Shown here: positions 23,782 to 34,918 of the stretch, piece after piece | Numbering within the stretch: the first letter of the stretch is position 1 | How the letters are laid out: each line of letters begins with the position of its first letter | Origin: Sclerodactyla briareus | Taxonomy: Eukaryota > Echinodermata > Holothuroidea > Dendrochirotida > Sclerodactylidae | Assembly (NCBI GenBank): GCA_026419785.1 | Contig: JAODTK010001166.1 | Coordinates: 41,001 to 105,000, forward strand | Length of the DNA: 64,000 nucleotides | Direction of reading: 5' to 3' | Translations under genes and position numbers: made by a program | The notes under the pieces: generated by a model | The model's database searches: none | Told to the model about the DNA's origin: nothing | The model's input: only the letters and a program-made list of their open reading frames with translations

Positions 23782-25425
23782 GGTTGACTGTACATAAGGG
23801 TTGTTCACACTGTGCGAATACGATAATAAATTTCATCGACGTCCCGAATTTAAAAGTTTATTTTCAATAGGAGTGTTCACACTTGTGCGATACGATACGA
23901 TATATTATCGGACGTCAAGTTGAAAATATTTTAACTTTTATCGTACGATAATTTATTGGATGCGATAAACTGCGCGATGCAGTGATAAACTTGCGCAATT
24001 CTGTAAGTATGTCTGGTGAGTATGGAACGCCAAAGCTGGCTATTGAGGGAAGTTTTGGGCTTGAAAAGTGTTGGGGTGGGTTTTAGTGATAAAATCAGGG
24101 GTTTTGATGAATGTATTGGATAGTGACGTATCCGGGGAAGACATGGGCCTCTGATTGAGCTTCTCGGCACGATTTTGCCGCCATGCCTGGGACCTACGAA
24201 ACCGTTATTTTAGTTCGAATCCATGATGCCCTCCCCATATACAATAAGTAGCGTGACCAGTGAGGTAATGGGGAGGGTCATGTTGCGTCGGCGTCCACCA
24301 AGTATCATGCGACATGCAAAGGCATGAAGGTTGGTAGTGAGTGGCCGGTGGGAGGGGGTGTTGTGGCTGTTGAAGAGGGGCAGGGTAGGAGGAATTTTCC
24401 CGGAGGGGGTCGATCTACAGCCTGACGTGTTGACGGGAACTTCACCCTAACCCCTCATTCAAAGGAAGGGGCGGGAAAAGAAACGAGGCAATCGGAATAA
24501 GGCCCCTATAGGGGGGGTGGGGGGTATGATGTCGATCCAACGTAAAGTTAATAATGTCTTGTAGGTCAGTTAAGAAAGTAGTAGGGTACACAGGTGGAGT
24601 CGCAGGCATTATATTTACATGCGTGTGCTAATAAGGACTGGGTGTCCAACGAAAAGGTAGGCGGGAATGGTGAGGTCAGCTGGCCTGATTGTGATCGTCA
24701 GTTGCGCTTCTTTGGGCATATGGCGCCCTCCCAGTGGACGATCCCGTCCACCGCGTTCTGTCTCCACGAGACCCCTTGGGTTCAGGGCCTCCGCCGGGGC
24801 GGCCAAGTAGCTCTGGGTTGGCCGCAGCTGCGCGGTTTCCTCGTAGGTAAGGGGGAAGGGACGGCTCAGCCCTGGTAACTTGCTCAGAAGAGGCTTGGTG
24901 ATTGGAAGCGGCAGGTGGATGCAGCTAAGTGTTTCCAGGCATGCTCCATGATTGATTGTATTTCGGGCAGAATGAATCGTGAGAAAACTTGTGTATGGAA
25001 TGAAGTCCAGTAATGTTCAGAAAAACGGTTTATTCAGGTGCTCCTATTTGCGCGTGATATCTCCACGACTAGAGAAAGGCTGTAAATGTTGTGGTTTGGC
25101 TTTGAAATGGGTCGATAAACACTAGTTCACGCCTCCAAGAGGTACTGAGAAAGACACAAGCTTCGAATTGCTTTGAAATTACAATTCTTGGTATTCAAAA
25201 AGTCTGCCGACCAGTCCATCGCCTGGAGCGACAAAGGGGTAAACGTGAACTTTTCTCACCTGAAATCCCACCTCTTTCTCCGTTATGTTAGGCGCCGAGA
25301 CGTCCGATAAAATTATCGTACGACATTTTTATCGCACAAGTGTGAACACTCCATCCAATAAATGTATCGATCGTCCCTGGCACATGTCGTGAAAGCGCCG
25401 TTGTGCGGTGGGCGAGGTCTTGGTC
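23782..25425. mobile_element. Insertion bounded by inverted repeats; empty site at 45880
   Basis: A 23-bp left repeat at 23870-23892 begins 'ggagtgttcacacttgtgcg' and is matched in reverse complement at 25330-25352; similarity continues inward with 'tatcggacgtc'. A further diverged copy of the repeat lies at about 23802-23822. The second duplicate reads straight through, from 'ccttttctctggt' to 'cttcatctaatggg' at about 45867-45897, so the block was inserted here or cleanly lost there. The ends look like terminal inverted repeats of a DNA transposon, but no transposase was recognised; the interior holds a LINE fragment. Confidence 0.65.
24594..24975 (+). mobile_element. LINE ORF2 C-terminal fragment inside the insertion
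   Basis: The frame from 24594 contains 'RQLRFFGHMA', the signature of the extreme C-terminal region of some non-LTR ORF2 proteins, followed in shifted frames by a 'RRPRGRP'-like zone and 'KRLGDWKRQVDAAKCF'. The open frame of 94 codons is therefore not a host gene. It lies between the two inverted repeats and is absent from the paralogous segment. Confidence 0.55.
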
Positions 25426-26099
25426 TCCATCTAATGGTTTCGCTGTAGGGCAGTGGATTTCCTGTGGTTAATGATGACTTGACCTTCCGCTCCTCCACGT
25501 TCCGAGAATGTGCTCAGAGCCTGCTCAGAAGTTCACTGATCATTCTCTCGGATGGAACGTAAAATGGCGGTCCTGGGAGGAGGTTGGGAATGGTCAAACC
25601 CCTGCCTCGATAGACTGAGAACTAGCCGCTAAGAGAAAGCGAGTCATCGTCGGTGCTCCTCCACAATCAATACGGTCAACCAGATTCCAAACAACCTTCG
25701 GAGCTTCGTGGATGGGGGTACAAAGCATGTTGAGCATTTTTGGTGTGTTCAAAAAATGTTATGCATATGGGGGCTCTCATAAAGGTTAGGGATCAGGACA
25801 TTACCCCCATCCCAGTGGTTGCAGTGTTGTGATGTTCCTGGTAATACAATAGGTATCAAATCTTAATATAACCATGAATTCTATTTTTCTTTTGGACGGA
25901 AGAAATCCAGAGATAGCGTTCTAACTGGAAACAAACTTTCCTATTACTGGTAAATGTTACTCATGAAAGCGTAACTGGACCCAGCGACCACGTGAACATT
26001 GTTTCCTCGACATGCAAGTTGTTTCTAAGAATGACCCAGGCCCCAGAGGGAAATAATCTTCAATAAACTGTGGATAAAAAATTCAATAAATACAGTCCG

Positions 26100-27625
26100 A
26101 ACAAACATTTGTGTTGCCTGCAAACTAAGTAATCATCACGCTCCCCATGATATTCGGGCCTTCAATTTTATCGCTGGTATGAATTTTTTGAACTAAGGTT
26201 CCGACTACAATAATAAAGAGATGAGGGCTCAGTGCTGACCCTTGTGTGACACCTCCCTTGAATAGAAAACATGGGAAGAATACCCACGCCGAACTGTCTT
26301 TACTCTGGATGTTTGCAACCAGAGAAAGGAATCCGTACCAGAATTTCATTTGAATGAACAATGCTTTAAAAAAAATCAAGCCACTACAGTAATCGATAAC
26401 AACGAACTTAAATCTTACATTCTCGTTAATGAACCTGTTTTTCAACCCTATTTGATTTTTTTTTTCAAATAATATTCGTTAAAACTGTTTTCATATGATT
26501 AGCCATTGCTTCAGCAGCCATTGTATATCATAATGTGATATTTTCCGAGCTTGGGAATCACTTTAGCAACGCCGCGTGACTGCTCAATGATTACGTCACC
26601 CACGTGGAAGCCTAATAAAAAATAAGTTCCACAACAAAGGACCAATCATGTGCTATTCTTCTTCCAATTGTTACCAATCCTTATCAAAAGGTGATACCCT
26701 GTGCATGAATAACGGAAATACTATCGATATCGTTTATTCAATTCACGTTTTATTTTATTTTCTAATCCTCCTGCAAATGAGAATATATTCACTATTTTTC
26801 TCATCACTCTTGAGCCATTTAGTGCAGGATCTGAGCTGGATTCCCTTTAACATGAAATTGTCAATTTGTTGTAACTCACACTGTGCCTCAACTACTGGTC
26901 TACCGTCTACTAGTTAATGAGGTGGACTATTGCTTTTCTTCACGCCTCCTATGACTCGGAAGGCCTTCACTGAAACACATATTATACCTACGATTGTTAT
27001 ATTCCACAAGCCACAACTTCTAGCAGTAAATCGCTGAGCTGTCATTATGAATATGTCTTTCTTCTTGTTATAGTTATCGTTTCCCTATAGTGCACTATCA
27101 GGTTTCAAAAGACCAGGCCCCCTGATTATAAAAACATTTGCAATCTGACATCTACAAGGTAAGCAGGATAAAGGGTTGTTCTGATCTAAAACCGGATATC
27201 AGCTTATTGTAAGTAACACTTGCTACCAAACAAAACAAAAACATAGAAAGACAATATACGGCTCCGCAAACATTGGAGCTCCAATTGGATTGTTTCGATA
27301 ATGGATGTCGATCCCGCAAACACACTAAACTATATTAAGACATGATTCAGACATATTTCATGAAGTTTGTATAGTGCTTTCCATTTTCCTGTCCAATTTA
27401 AAATCACAACCAAGAGTAAAATCACCCCCAAATATCATACGTTTCCCCTCAAAACTACTGATTCTATGCAAAAAACTCTTGTAAAATGTAGGTTTATCGA
27501 TATTTTGACCATAAACATTCACAATAGTAAGTATGAAGTTATTATTTTTTATTAAGAAACACACAGGTTGTAGAGTACCTGGGCTGAAGTGGTCCCATGA
27601 TTGAGGCGCTCGAAGCGTCAGCACT
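26100..27625 (-). mobile_element. L1-like non-LTR retrotransposon fragment
   Basis: On the minus strand, 27560-27370 encodes an APE endonuclease segment: 'ILTIVNVYGQNIDKPTFYKS', then 'MIFGGDFTLGCDFKLDR', the L1-type G-G-D-F-N...D-R region with N changed to T. Further down, 26420-26160 encodes a reverse transcriptase segment with 'FKFVVIDYCSG' (core DYxKA position) and 'GGVTQGSALSPHLFII' (GVRQGDPLSP motif). The D-D catalytic box was not found. Spacing fits L1 ORF2. The second duplicate keeps only the endonuclease piece. Confidence 0.75.
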
Positions 27626-27629
27626 AGAA

Positions 27630-29675
27630 CAGTATATAGACAAGATACCAGGCGGCCATAATATCACCAACTAACTGAACAAGAAATTCTCGGGACCGTC
27701 CACATAATCATCGGTGCTTCATCTCCCATAATCCGGGTGGGATTCCGAGGTCGAGACCACTGAAAAGAGTCTAACTGATAGAGAGCTGTAGCAGATAAAG
27801 AGAGACAATAATACGTAGCACTATAATTAGTTAGCAATCGAGGCTCTTCACAATATATGAGGTTCTACAGTATACCCGAGTTGGTGATCAAGTATAGACG
27901 CTTGTTTCTCACCAGCCCTTACGGGTGAATTTCGGCAATGGATGATAAATGCATTTTCAAAGCAAATACTGTGGCGTCGCTCAAGTCCATGATCTTTTAA
28001 TCATGAACCAATATACATTTTTCTGACCATCAACACGCGTGTGGTGATGTGTTGTTTTTTGTGATTTTTCTCTCTCGACAAAATTAGAAAACACTCAAAA
28101 ATAGATAAAATCTAGCCTTCTTCCCCATTCATTCCGAGTACATGCCGTTCAAGTCCGCGGAACCATCTTCGTCTGACACATGTCCATCTTGTTTAACAAT
28201 AAATTCGCTCATCCGGTTAGTCTAATGATCCCCTAACTTCCACCTATTTCGATTTTCAAGGGTAAACTTGAATGGCTGTGTACTTTAATTTGGCCCAAAT
28301 TCTGGAAACTTTTAATTATACCAAATTTCATATATCTAGAATATCGTGAATAAATATGTGAAATTGGATTTTAGTAAATTTCAATCCAATCTTGAGTATA
28401 CAATTTTGGTTTTTTCGGTGTTTTTCCTTTGAAAATATTAGTTTCAAGGGAAGTGGGGTACAAGCATATGAAATGAAATATGCCAAAAATTGTTAGTTTT
28501 GTTGGTTAATATGCAGAATTCTCCTAGTTTTGGGAGAAACATGCATTCCCATGAAGACTTTCTAACTTGTCAAAAGTTAAATCATTCAGCCACTGTAAAC
28601 GCTGAACGTCTTGGTAAGATGTGAGAATTATTGAACATCAAAAGTCGTCCCCACAAAATAACAAATCCACACGTTCATTCACGTTTGCCTATATAATGTT
28701 TATACAAATTCTGTCTTGTCTTATGGTTGTTTTCCAAATATGACATGACTTCATTCAGGAATGTAGCTAATGCGATATCTTTTATATTGCTACTCAGAAT
28801 GTAGGATTGCAATACAGCTGTGAATACAGTTATACTAGGTATACTGCTGGTTTGCCAAATAGGCAGATACACAAGTCATTATCGCCATTCCAAGGACACT
28901 GGGGCTCAGCATGTGCCAGGATATTTGGTAGAGATGGGAGCCCAGCTGATCAGGCAGCATCCATATATTTGGCTTCAGGAGTGATATGTGTGCCGATGTG
29001 TTTGCTAATTTATCTCGGCTCTATCCCAACTGATAGTGGCGCTCCACCTAGATCGCAATCACAGTATTGAGCATGCTCACCACTCTGTCATTACGGCCTA
29101 TTTATTAACTGTTACCACTCTTTGAAAACGCAACCATTAATCTCATCCTTTCCGATGTTATTGTTGATCAGTATGGGTTGGAATATGTTTTGTGCTAGTG
29201 GGATGTGTAATTCTCATCACGGGGGGGGGGGGGTTCGAATGATTGTTTTCCATGTTCGTGCAACGTCGAACTGCTTGTGTACCGCTATGACCTTTGACAT
29301 AGTAGAATTATTAGTCTAATCAATCGTGACTGTGAAAAGTATTTAATTTGCAATTGTGTGTACATTCCACACCAGCAGACAGAGTATTCGTCAACATTGG
29401 GAATGTAGAAACTATTGATTATTGTGGTAAGGCCACGATCAGTAGTAACTAACGAAGGCTGTGGAGAATCGGCTGTGCTATCAAACGAAACCTGCCGGGC
29501 CTCGCAGCTTGAGCCGTACTATCCGGCTGGCTACCATATGAAAGAAAGAAGTAGATGAATAAATGAACAGTAGTGGCTCACTTGTATTTTAAAATACAAT
29601 ATTCTTGCTAATTTGGAACTGAGCTGTGCGACTGTTAAAATAACTACCGGTACACCGTTTTTGTTTCTATCTTTT
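27630..29675. other. Duplicated non-coding upstream of the VMO-I exon
   Basis: Collinear with 47300-49365. It contains a G-run at 29221-29233. The first, non-coding exon of the VMO-I gene may lie here, because the first coding exon is preceded by a splice acceptor, but I could not place it. Confidence 0.45.
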
Positions 29676-29678
29676 CAG

Positions 29679-29843
29679 AATCCTTTTACGATGCATATTA
29701 TTCAAATCACCATCGCGGCGTTTCTGGTGTGTACAGCGTCCGCACAAACATTAAGTGTGGCTAATGGAGGGCCGTGGGGAGGCTGGGCACACTCCTGGGA
29801 CTACTGTGCTCATGGATCGTATGCGATTGCATATCGTATGAAG
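29679..29843 (+). CDS. VMO-I exon 2 of the transcript (first coding exon)
   Basis: A pyrimidine tract and CAG at 29676-29678 form an acceptor, so at least one upstream 5'UTR exon is expected. The ATG at 29691 opens 51 codons: signal peptide [18 protein letters not shown], then the first repeat with '[14 protein letters not shown]'. The donor is AAG/GTAGTG at 29843/29844. The single cysteine at residue 39 corresponds to the conserved Cys of the family's first repeat. Confidence 0.88.
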
Positions 29844-32800
29844 GTAGTGAATTATATTTTTTCAACTTTCTGTTTGTAGATATCTATGATATGGTAATTT
29901 CTCATGAATCAGTGATATTGAAGGGGAAGGAAATGTCATTTTTCCACGATAAAGCATTGCTATCACCAATTGCCTTCACCAGATATGGTGGAGCATGAAT
30001 ATAACGAAATTTCACATATATCTAAATGCACCAATTTGGTGGGTACCACAATTATGTCCTGAATGGTCTGGTCCATCTACGAGAGACTTATTTGAAATTT
30101 GACAGTTGGTTTAGTTCAGTTTTAGAAGTGAATGTCCCAATAAACGACCTGAAGCCACCACCACCCGAGAAAATGATATAAACAGAACCTAAATTAAACG
30201 CCCGCAATTGAAAAACATGTTAAGACTGCATTGGCACTCCAGACTACACCTTTCAAACTACACCTTCGAGAGGCTCTTCCAATGATTAGTTCATTAGTTG
30301 CACTCTGCGAAAAGAAATACTCTCGGATGTCTTTGCCAAAAAGCTCGGGACAATTTCCCCTATCAGTGGTTACATTAGGAAATCTAAAACGTACTCGAGA
30401 GGAAGGCCATAACAGCCATGGACAATTTTGAAGATCCAAATCAAATCACTATTTTTTCACATATCTTACGCAAATCTCTCGTACAACGAATTATTCTGGT
30501 AGCCTTCTACAGAACGTTATCAATTAGCGACTTATATCTCGCATAGTGATTCCACACTTGCACGTAATACCAGCGGTTCAAACAGCCTGACAACAATATC
30601 CTGATCAAGAAAACTTGAATTACGTTCAATCCAGATGAAGTCCCAACTACTTTTTCCTAGCAGTCTCCGCACACTGCTGAGAAGGGCCCAATGACGACAT
30701 AAGATACACAATAAAATCTATTTGAAATTTACCGCATGAATATCTTGACTATTAAAACTAAAGGAAGCGTGAGTGTTGTGATCCCCGGCATGCACCATTT
30801 CGCATTTATCGGCAAGGAAAAAAAATGTCAATCGGTAGACCATAAGAGATTAGAGATCTCAGAGATTAGGATTCACTGTCGTCCGCAACTCTTCTAACTC
30901 CGGATTGCACAGACTCGTCGAGATCGTTTATGTAACCACGAAGGTAAAGGACCGAGAATCGACCCTTTGCGGAACACCACTAGTAAAACCTGCTGCCAAG
31001 TAGAACGAAGCAAATTAATGACAACTGACAGCACACTATTATAAAGCCACTCTTCAATTCACATCAAGTCTTTGCCCGTGCTACTCAAATTCTCCGATTT
31101 GAGCAGGAAAGTGATATCATAGTTACTGTAGTTACCGTAGACATTAGAACTAGTAACGTCATCAATGAATTCCAGTAGATCGTCAGAACTAACGATCGCT
31201 CGTAGAGCTATGTTGAAACTCTCAAATCAGTATTTAATTATCAAAATATGATCCCTAATATACATCACCTTGCAAACACCACTGGTAAAACCCACTGGAC
31301 GATGAATACACGAATTAGATATTTGCCGTCCTCCAATCTTCAGAACTTTGTTCTAGAGTATCATTCCTCCTCTACCAAATCAGACGTATGATTCCCGTCA
31401 CTGATACTAACAGGAGACACGGCAACTACGAAGTCCCTGATATTCTCTAGAATGTAAATTGACAATATCTCGACTATCGCTGACCGTACTCCTTGTCACT
31501 AATGGATCAAGGTGTTTCAACTCTCTGCCTACCTCAAACATAAGTGAAAAACGGACGAGGATTGTCTTCAATACTCGAACATGCCGCATCTCGAAATCGA
31601 GTGTGTATAAATAGTTATGATCAGGTCCGGGAGATTCTCCTGTTTGGGAGAATTCTGCAATTCTCCTGTTCGCGAGAATCGGTATGTTAATACAGATATG
31701 AATATTCATTGTCTGCAGACGTTAGATACAAAACAGTCGTTCCTAGTAATGAACAACCTTGCCGCTGTTTGAGTAATTTGACATTAGGTCGATAATTACA
31801 GTAACCTGCGTTTCCATAGCATGACACGATGTTTACTGCAGTCAAGTCACTGGCTGTAACGGAGATAGCAGGGGATACAGGCATATGCAATGAAAATTGA
31901 AGACTCGGACTGGAATAATTTTCAAGAGGAGGGGGGAAAATAATGTCCCCTATAATTGTCAATGGGAGTCCGTTTCAATTGTGGGTTTAACAAGACAATA
32001 TGGTAGACTCATGAATTATTCAAATTCTCCTGAACAGGAGACAATTTTGATTTCCCGAATAGGAGAATCTCCCGACTGATGATATAGTCACCCAATATAT
32101 AATATCCCAGCATTTATAATGCACCATCTATATAGCGAACTGATATGAGGCGCAGGTACAAAGAATGACGTGGATCACTCTCCTCAACCGGAACGTTTTT
32201 AATTTTGAATGTTTGTTATGAATACAGTTCTTCAGCCAGAGCGGCAAATCATTCCAGACACGAGGGGCTGCATTAGCAAATGATTGGTTCCATATATGGA
32301 CGAGTACCTAGGTACCACAAGAAAAAAAAGATACGCGACGTGATGTAAGTATCAAGAGTATTAAGAACAAGTAATGTAATCGGAGTGCTACCATACAAAG
32401 CCTATACAAAGGCCTAACACAAATTTCTAGTTATGCACTCGCGTATTGGTAGCCATTGCATATCTTGGAGGACAGGGGTAATGTATTCCAATCTTCAAAA
32501 AATCTTCTTTAAAAATTCCGGCAGCAGTGTTCTGAACTAGTTGATGATCATTAATTCGTTGATCGGGAATACCAAAGAGAAGCGAATCACAATTATCAAC
32601 ACGAGGTGAAACTAACGCAAATATGAAGTAATACCACGGGAGGACGATAAATAACACTACTATAATGTTTTGCTTCATTCCCGGAAACATTCAATTCTTA
32701 TTAATCTCAACAGAGTTAGAGGAATGACAATCGCATGATAATACATATATGCACGAGGCTACTCCGTGATTCGAAATGCGGACTTTTTGTTTCACGTGCA

Positions 32801-34918
32801 AGCACACGGCCAATTGAACTAAAAAGCCACCTAGTAATCTCAAAACAGATGGAGACACTCTTAGAATGGTCAATTCCTTTACTAGATTCCGATTCAAAAC
32901 TAATTAATTTCTGTACTGAATGAACAATATCTAGTCGAAAATTTGAGCAGAATTCTGGTAGGCTCCCATTTGATTCCATTTCTGGTCAATTTGACCAGGG
33001 CGAGTACAAGATAATTTTCACTGAGGGATCCTCATCGATATTCGAACAATGCTAGTTCTTTTGTTGATACAACATCCCCATCCAGAAATGATGCTTGATA
33101 TATTTCAACCTTTCTTCACCAATTGTGACCCAGTTATTGGGAGCACGAGGCTTCTTGCCAAGTTAAGCACGCACGTATTGTCGAGAAAGGCCAAACAACA
33201 CGTTTTTTTGCGTTCCTCAGAGGCGTTTTTCAGAGAGATTACATCAACCAAGAGTACCGACAGAAAGCTAGAATATCCTACTAACTGACTAATGAATAGG
33301 GTGGGAGAGGTCTAGCAAACAATTATTTCTGACGGTTTAGTTTAGACATTGCTTCCAAGCTTTCAATGGTCAATGCTGTAACTGTTTCTCTGTACACCTA
33401 TTGTTGCTTTATTTCTCATCTTAGATCGAGTCTCGGCAAGGAAGCGGGGACGACACATCTCTTAACGCCATTGAATTGCTTTGTAGCAATTGGCAGAGAA
33501 TAGCAGCGGCCCAAGGACCTTGGGGAAGCTGGACTGATTACTTGTTTTGTCCATATGGAGAAAAATTAGTTCAGTTTTCCCTCCAGGTGGAACAACCTAT
33601 TGTAAGTGATTTGAATGACACGTTCATTCCTCAATTTTCTTTACGTCAGTCACGATATTCATATGCAGATAAGAATATGCGGTCTTGTCGAATTTGTGTT
33701 AGTATATGTATTCCCCTCGTAGAGTGCACGGTCCCTATTGTCTGGGTTAGACCAAAGTTATCTGAGGTGAACAAAGGTTGAAATTATGGAAACATTGTAA
33801 CAACGGGGAATATGAAAATCCCAAACTTTGTTTCTGAACACCATAATTTGACCAGGTCCTCGTGGATGGGGACCATGCAATTGGTAGGTATCTTTTTCAT
33901 AATAGGTACATTGCTCTCATCATTCTCGGTGGAAATATTGTTTTCGTGTCAGATATTTCCATCTGAGGTCAATTGAAGTCGAAGTAAACAGGAGATGAAT
34001 CCAGAAGTTTAAATATAGTGTCGCTTTTGGAGGCGTACACAGGCCCAAATGTAGCACCACGTTTTGTGCGCTCCTCACATCTCATCAAACACATGGCTTG
34101 GAAAGGTGCACAGTACCTGCTAACTGCTTACTCCTCCTGGGGTTCGAGACCCTCGTCGTTGATTTCACAGTATGCCGCGTATCCTGTTGAGAAGTATCAA
34201 ATGTCATTGGGTGTTAACCACATCACCATAGTTTTAGCCATCTCACGTTGAATAGCACACATTGTGCGGCGGCAGCGGTGTTTTTTTTTTTTCTTTCAGC
34301 GGTGTTTTTTTTTTTTTTTGGGGGGGGGGGCGGCCATGTCGCTAGAACGTGAATAAACCTCCAGCATTTAAAATGATACTTCTGCTAGACTGGCATACTT
34401 CCCGTGAACTCGTCATAAATATCACCATCAACCTCATATTTCTCTACACGTGTGCTCATTGATTGGTTAAAGCATGTTCAAACCACTGTAAGTAGTATAT
34501 GTTACAGAAGATCGTCAGATATGAAGAACAGCACCAGTGATCCAACAATTGAAAAATGTACGAAACGTTAAACTGATAGAAATGTAATTGCCTATACAGG
34601 TATGCAGTTACTATCAGGATGAGGTATTGGAATTCATCGAATTGCAGTGTGTAAACAATGCACATTCTTCCTTTTATCAATTCTAATTTTTCGAATTACT
34701 GCAGGGTTCGGGTGATGACACCGCAGCGAATTATGTGAGATTCACGTGCTCTGATGGCACTGAACTTGGTGGTACTGGATATTGGGGTAGTTTTCGGATC
34801 TGCCAGTCAGCAATGCTCCCGTGGCAGGGCTATCTGCGGAATGAAGACCAGAGTCGAACCCGGACAGGGTAACGGTGATGACACAGCTCTCAATGATGTT
34901 CAATTTCAGTGTTGTTGA
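29691..34918 (+). CDS. Vitelline membrane outer layer protein I (VMO-I) family protein, three coding exons
   Basis: Joining 29691-29843, 33425-33601 and 34705-34918 gives about 180 residues, the usual size of VMO1 precursors. Introns have GT/AG ends and all are phase 0. Residues 1-19 form a signal peptide, so the product should be secreted. The rest shows the three repeats of the family: G-P-W-G-G-W...[11 protein letters not shown] then G-P-W-G-S-W...[11 protein letters not shown] then [10 protein letters not shown] and N-G-D-D-T-A-L-N-D...Q-C-C at the end. Known members fold as a beta-prism; hen VMO-I is an egg vitelline membrane protein. The role in this animal is unknown. One extra T at 34791-34794 breaks the frame in exon 3. 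Confidence 0.88.
30117..30760 (-). mobile_element. CR1-like LINE 3' fragment in VMO-I intron 1
   Basis: Minus-strand frames contain a segment equivalent to the LINE tail at 17840-18500, best read in the paralogous copy at 49800-50400, where 'DLIRIFKIVHGYYGL' is clear. Here '[11 protein letters not shown]' corresponds to the 'FSQ..VNEWN.LP' motif. It is heavily degraded. Confidence 0.65.
31617..32082. mobile_element. MITE-like inverted-repeat element in VMO-I intron 1
   Basis: The left end 'ccgggagattctcctgtttg' (31628-31647) is matched at the right end in reverse complement (32050-32075, 'cgaataggagaatctcccg'). Just inside each end is a second, palindromic element: 'gggagaattctgcaattctcc' on the left, 'aattctcctgaacaggaga' on the right. 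Length is about 460 bp with no coding capacity. Confidence 0.65.
32757..32828 (-). repeat. tRNA-like sequence (SINE head or tRNA pseudogene)
   Basis: A 72-base minus-strand stretch starts GGCTTTTTAG and ends AGTAGCC, so six of seven acceptor-stem positions pair. It has an A-box (TAGTTCAATTGG) and a T-loop/B-box core (TTTCGAATC). The D stem, anticodon stem and T stem contain mismatches, and the base before the apparent GTG anticodon is C instead of T. A functional tRNA is therefore unlikely. Confidence 0.45.
33425..33601 (+). CDS. VMO-I second coding exon
   Basis: Acceptor TTTCTCATCTTAG at 33412-33424 and donor ATT/GTAAGT at 33601/33602. It encodes 59 codons in phase 0 with '[16 protein letters not shown]', 'GPWGSWTDY', 'FCPYGE' and 'FSLQVE', the second repeat of the family. 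This exon is missing from the duplicated segment, which joins sequence equivalent to 30760 directly to 33966. Confidence 0.9.
33602..34704 (+). other. VMO-I intron 2
   Basis: 1.1-kb intron with GTAAGT donor and TTACTGCAG acceptor. It contains paired T-runs and a G-run at 34279-34330, which are error-prone. The part 33966-34390 recurs at 50425-50815. Nothing else recognised. Confidence 0.8.
34705..34918 (+). CDS. VMO-I third coding exon with one-base frameshift
   Basis: It starts [13 protein letters not shown], continues to W-G-S-F, then the frame breaks at a four-T run (34791-34794). Dropping one T from that run would let the reading continue through conserved family residues to TGA at 34916-34918, ending in the expected C-C. 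No polyadenylation signal was seen close by; the nearest AATAAA noticed is at about 36005. Confidence 0.85.

Larger units (their letters stand above)
29844..33424 (+). other. VMO-I intron 1
   Basis: An intron of about 3.6 kb from GTAGTG to a TTAG acceptor. It holds a CR1-like LINE tail on the minus strand, an inverted-repeat element at 31617-32082 and a tRNA-like sequence at 32757-32828. The rest, including 30760-31610, is unassigned. Confidence 0.75.
2690..34390 (+). repeat. Segmental duplication, long copy
   Basis: Blocks here recur in the same order and orientation at 37690-50815. Pairs read by eye are 2770-3130 with 37790-38160; 4050-4920 with 38375-39240; 5190-5303 with 39615-39737; 9241-11440 with 39748-41300; 12238-12790 with 41562-42090; 13280-13390 with 42160-42255; 13410-13720 with 44240-44600; 16525-16610 with 44607-44690; 22830-23781 with 44860-45880; 25425-26060 with 45880-46535; 26729-30760 with 46540-50405; 33966-34390 with 50425-50815. 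Stretches between the blocks are present only here and include both linker-histone copies, the CR1-like LINE and VMO-I exon 2. Block edges are approximate. Differences are mostly small indels. Confidence 0.85.

Noticed and set aside
24594..24878. Candidate host gene of 94 codons
   Set aside because: The RQLRFFGHMA motif marks it as the C-terminal end of a LINE ORF2.
32757..32828. Functional tRNA gene of exactly 72 bases
   Set aside because: The D, anticodon and T stems have too many mismatches and base 33 is C; a SINE head or pseudogene is more likely.
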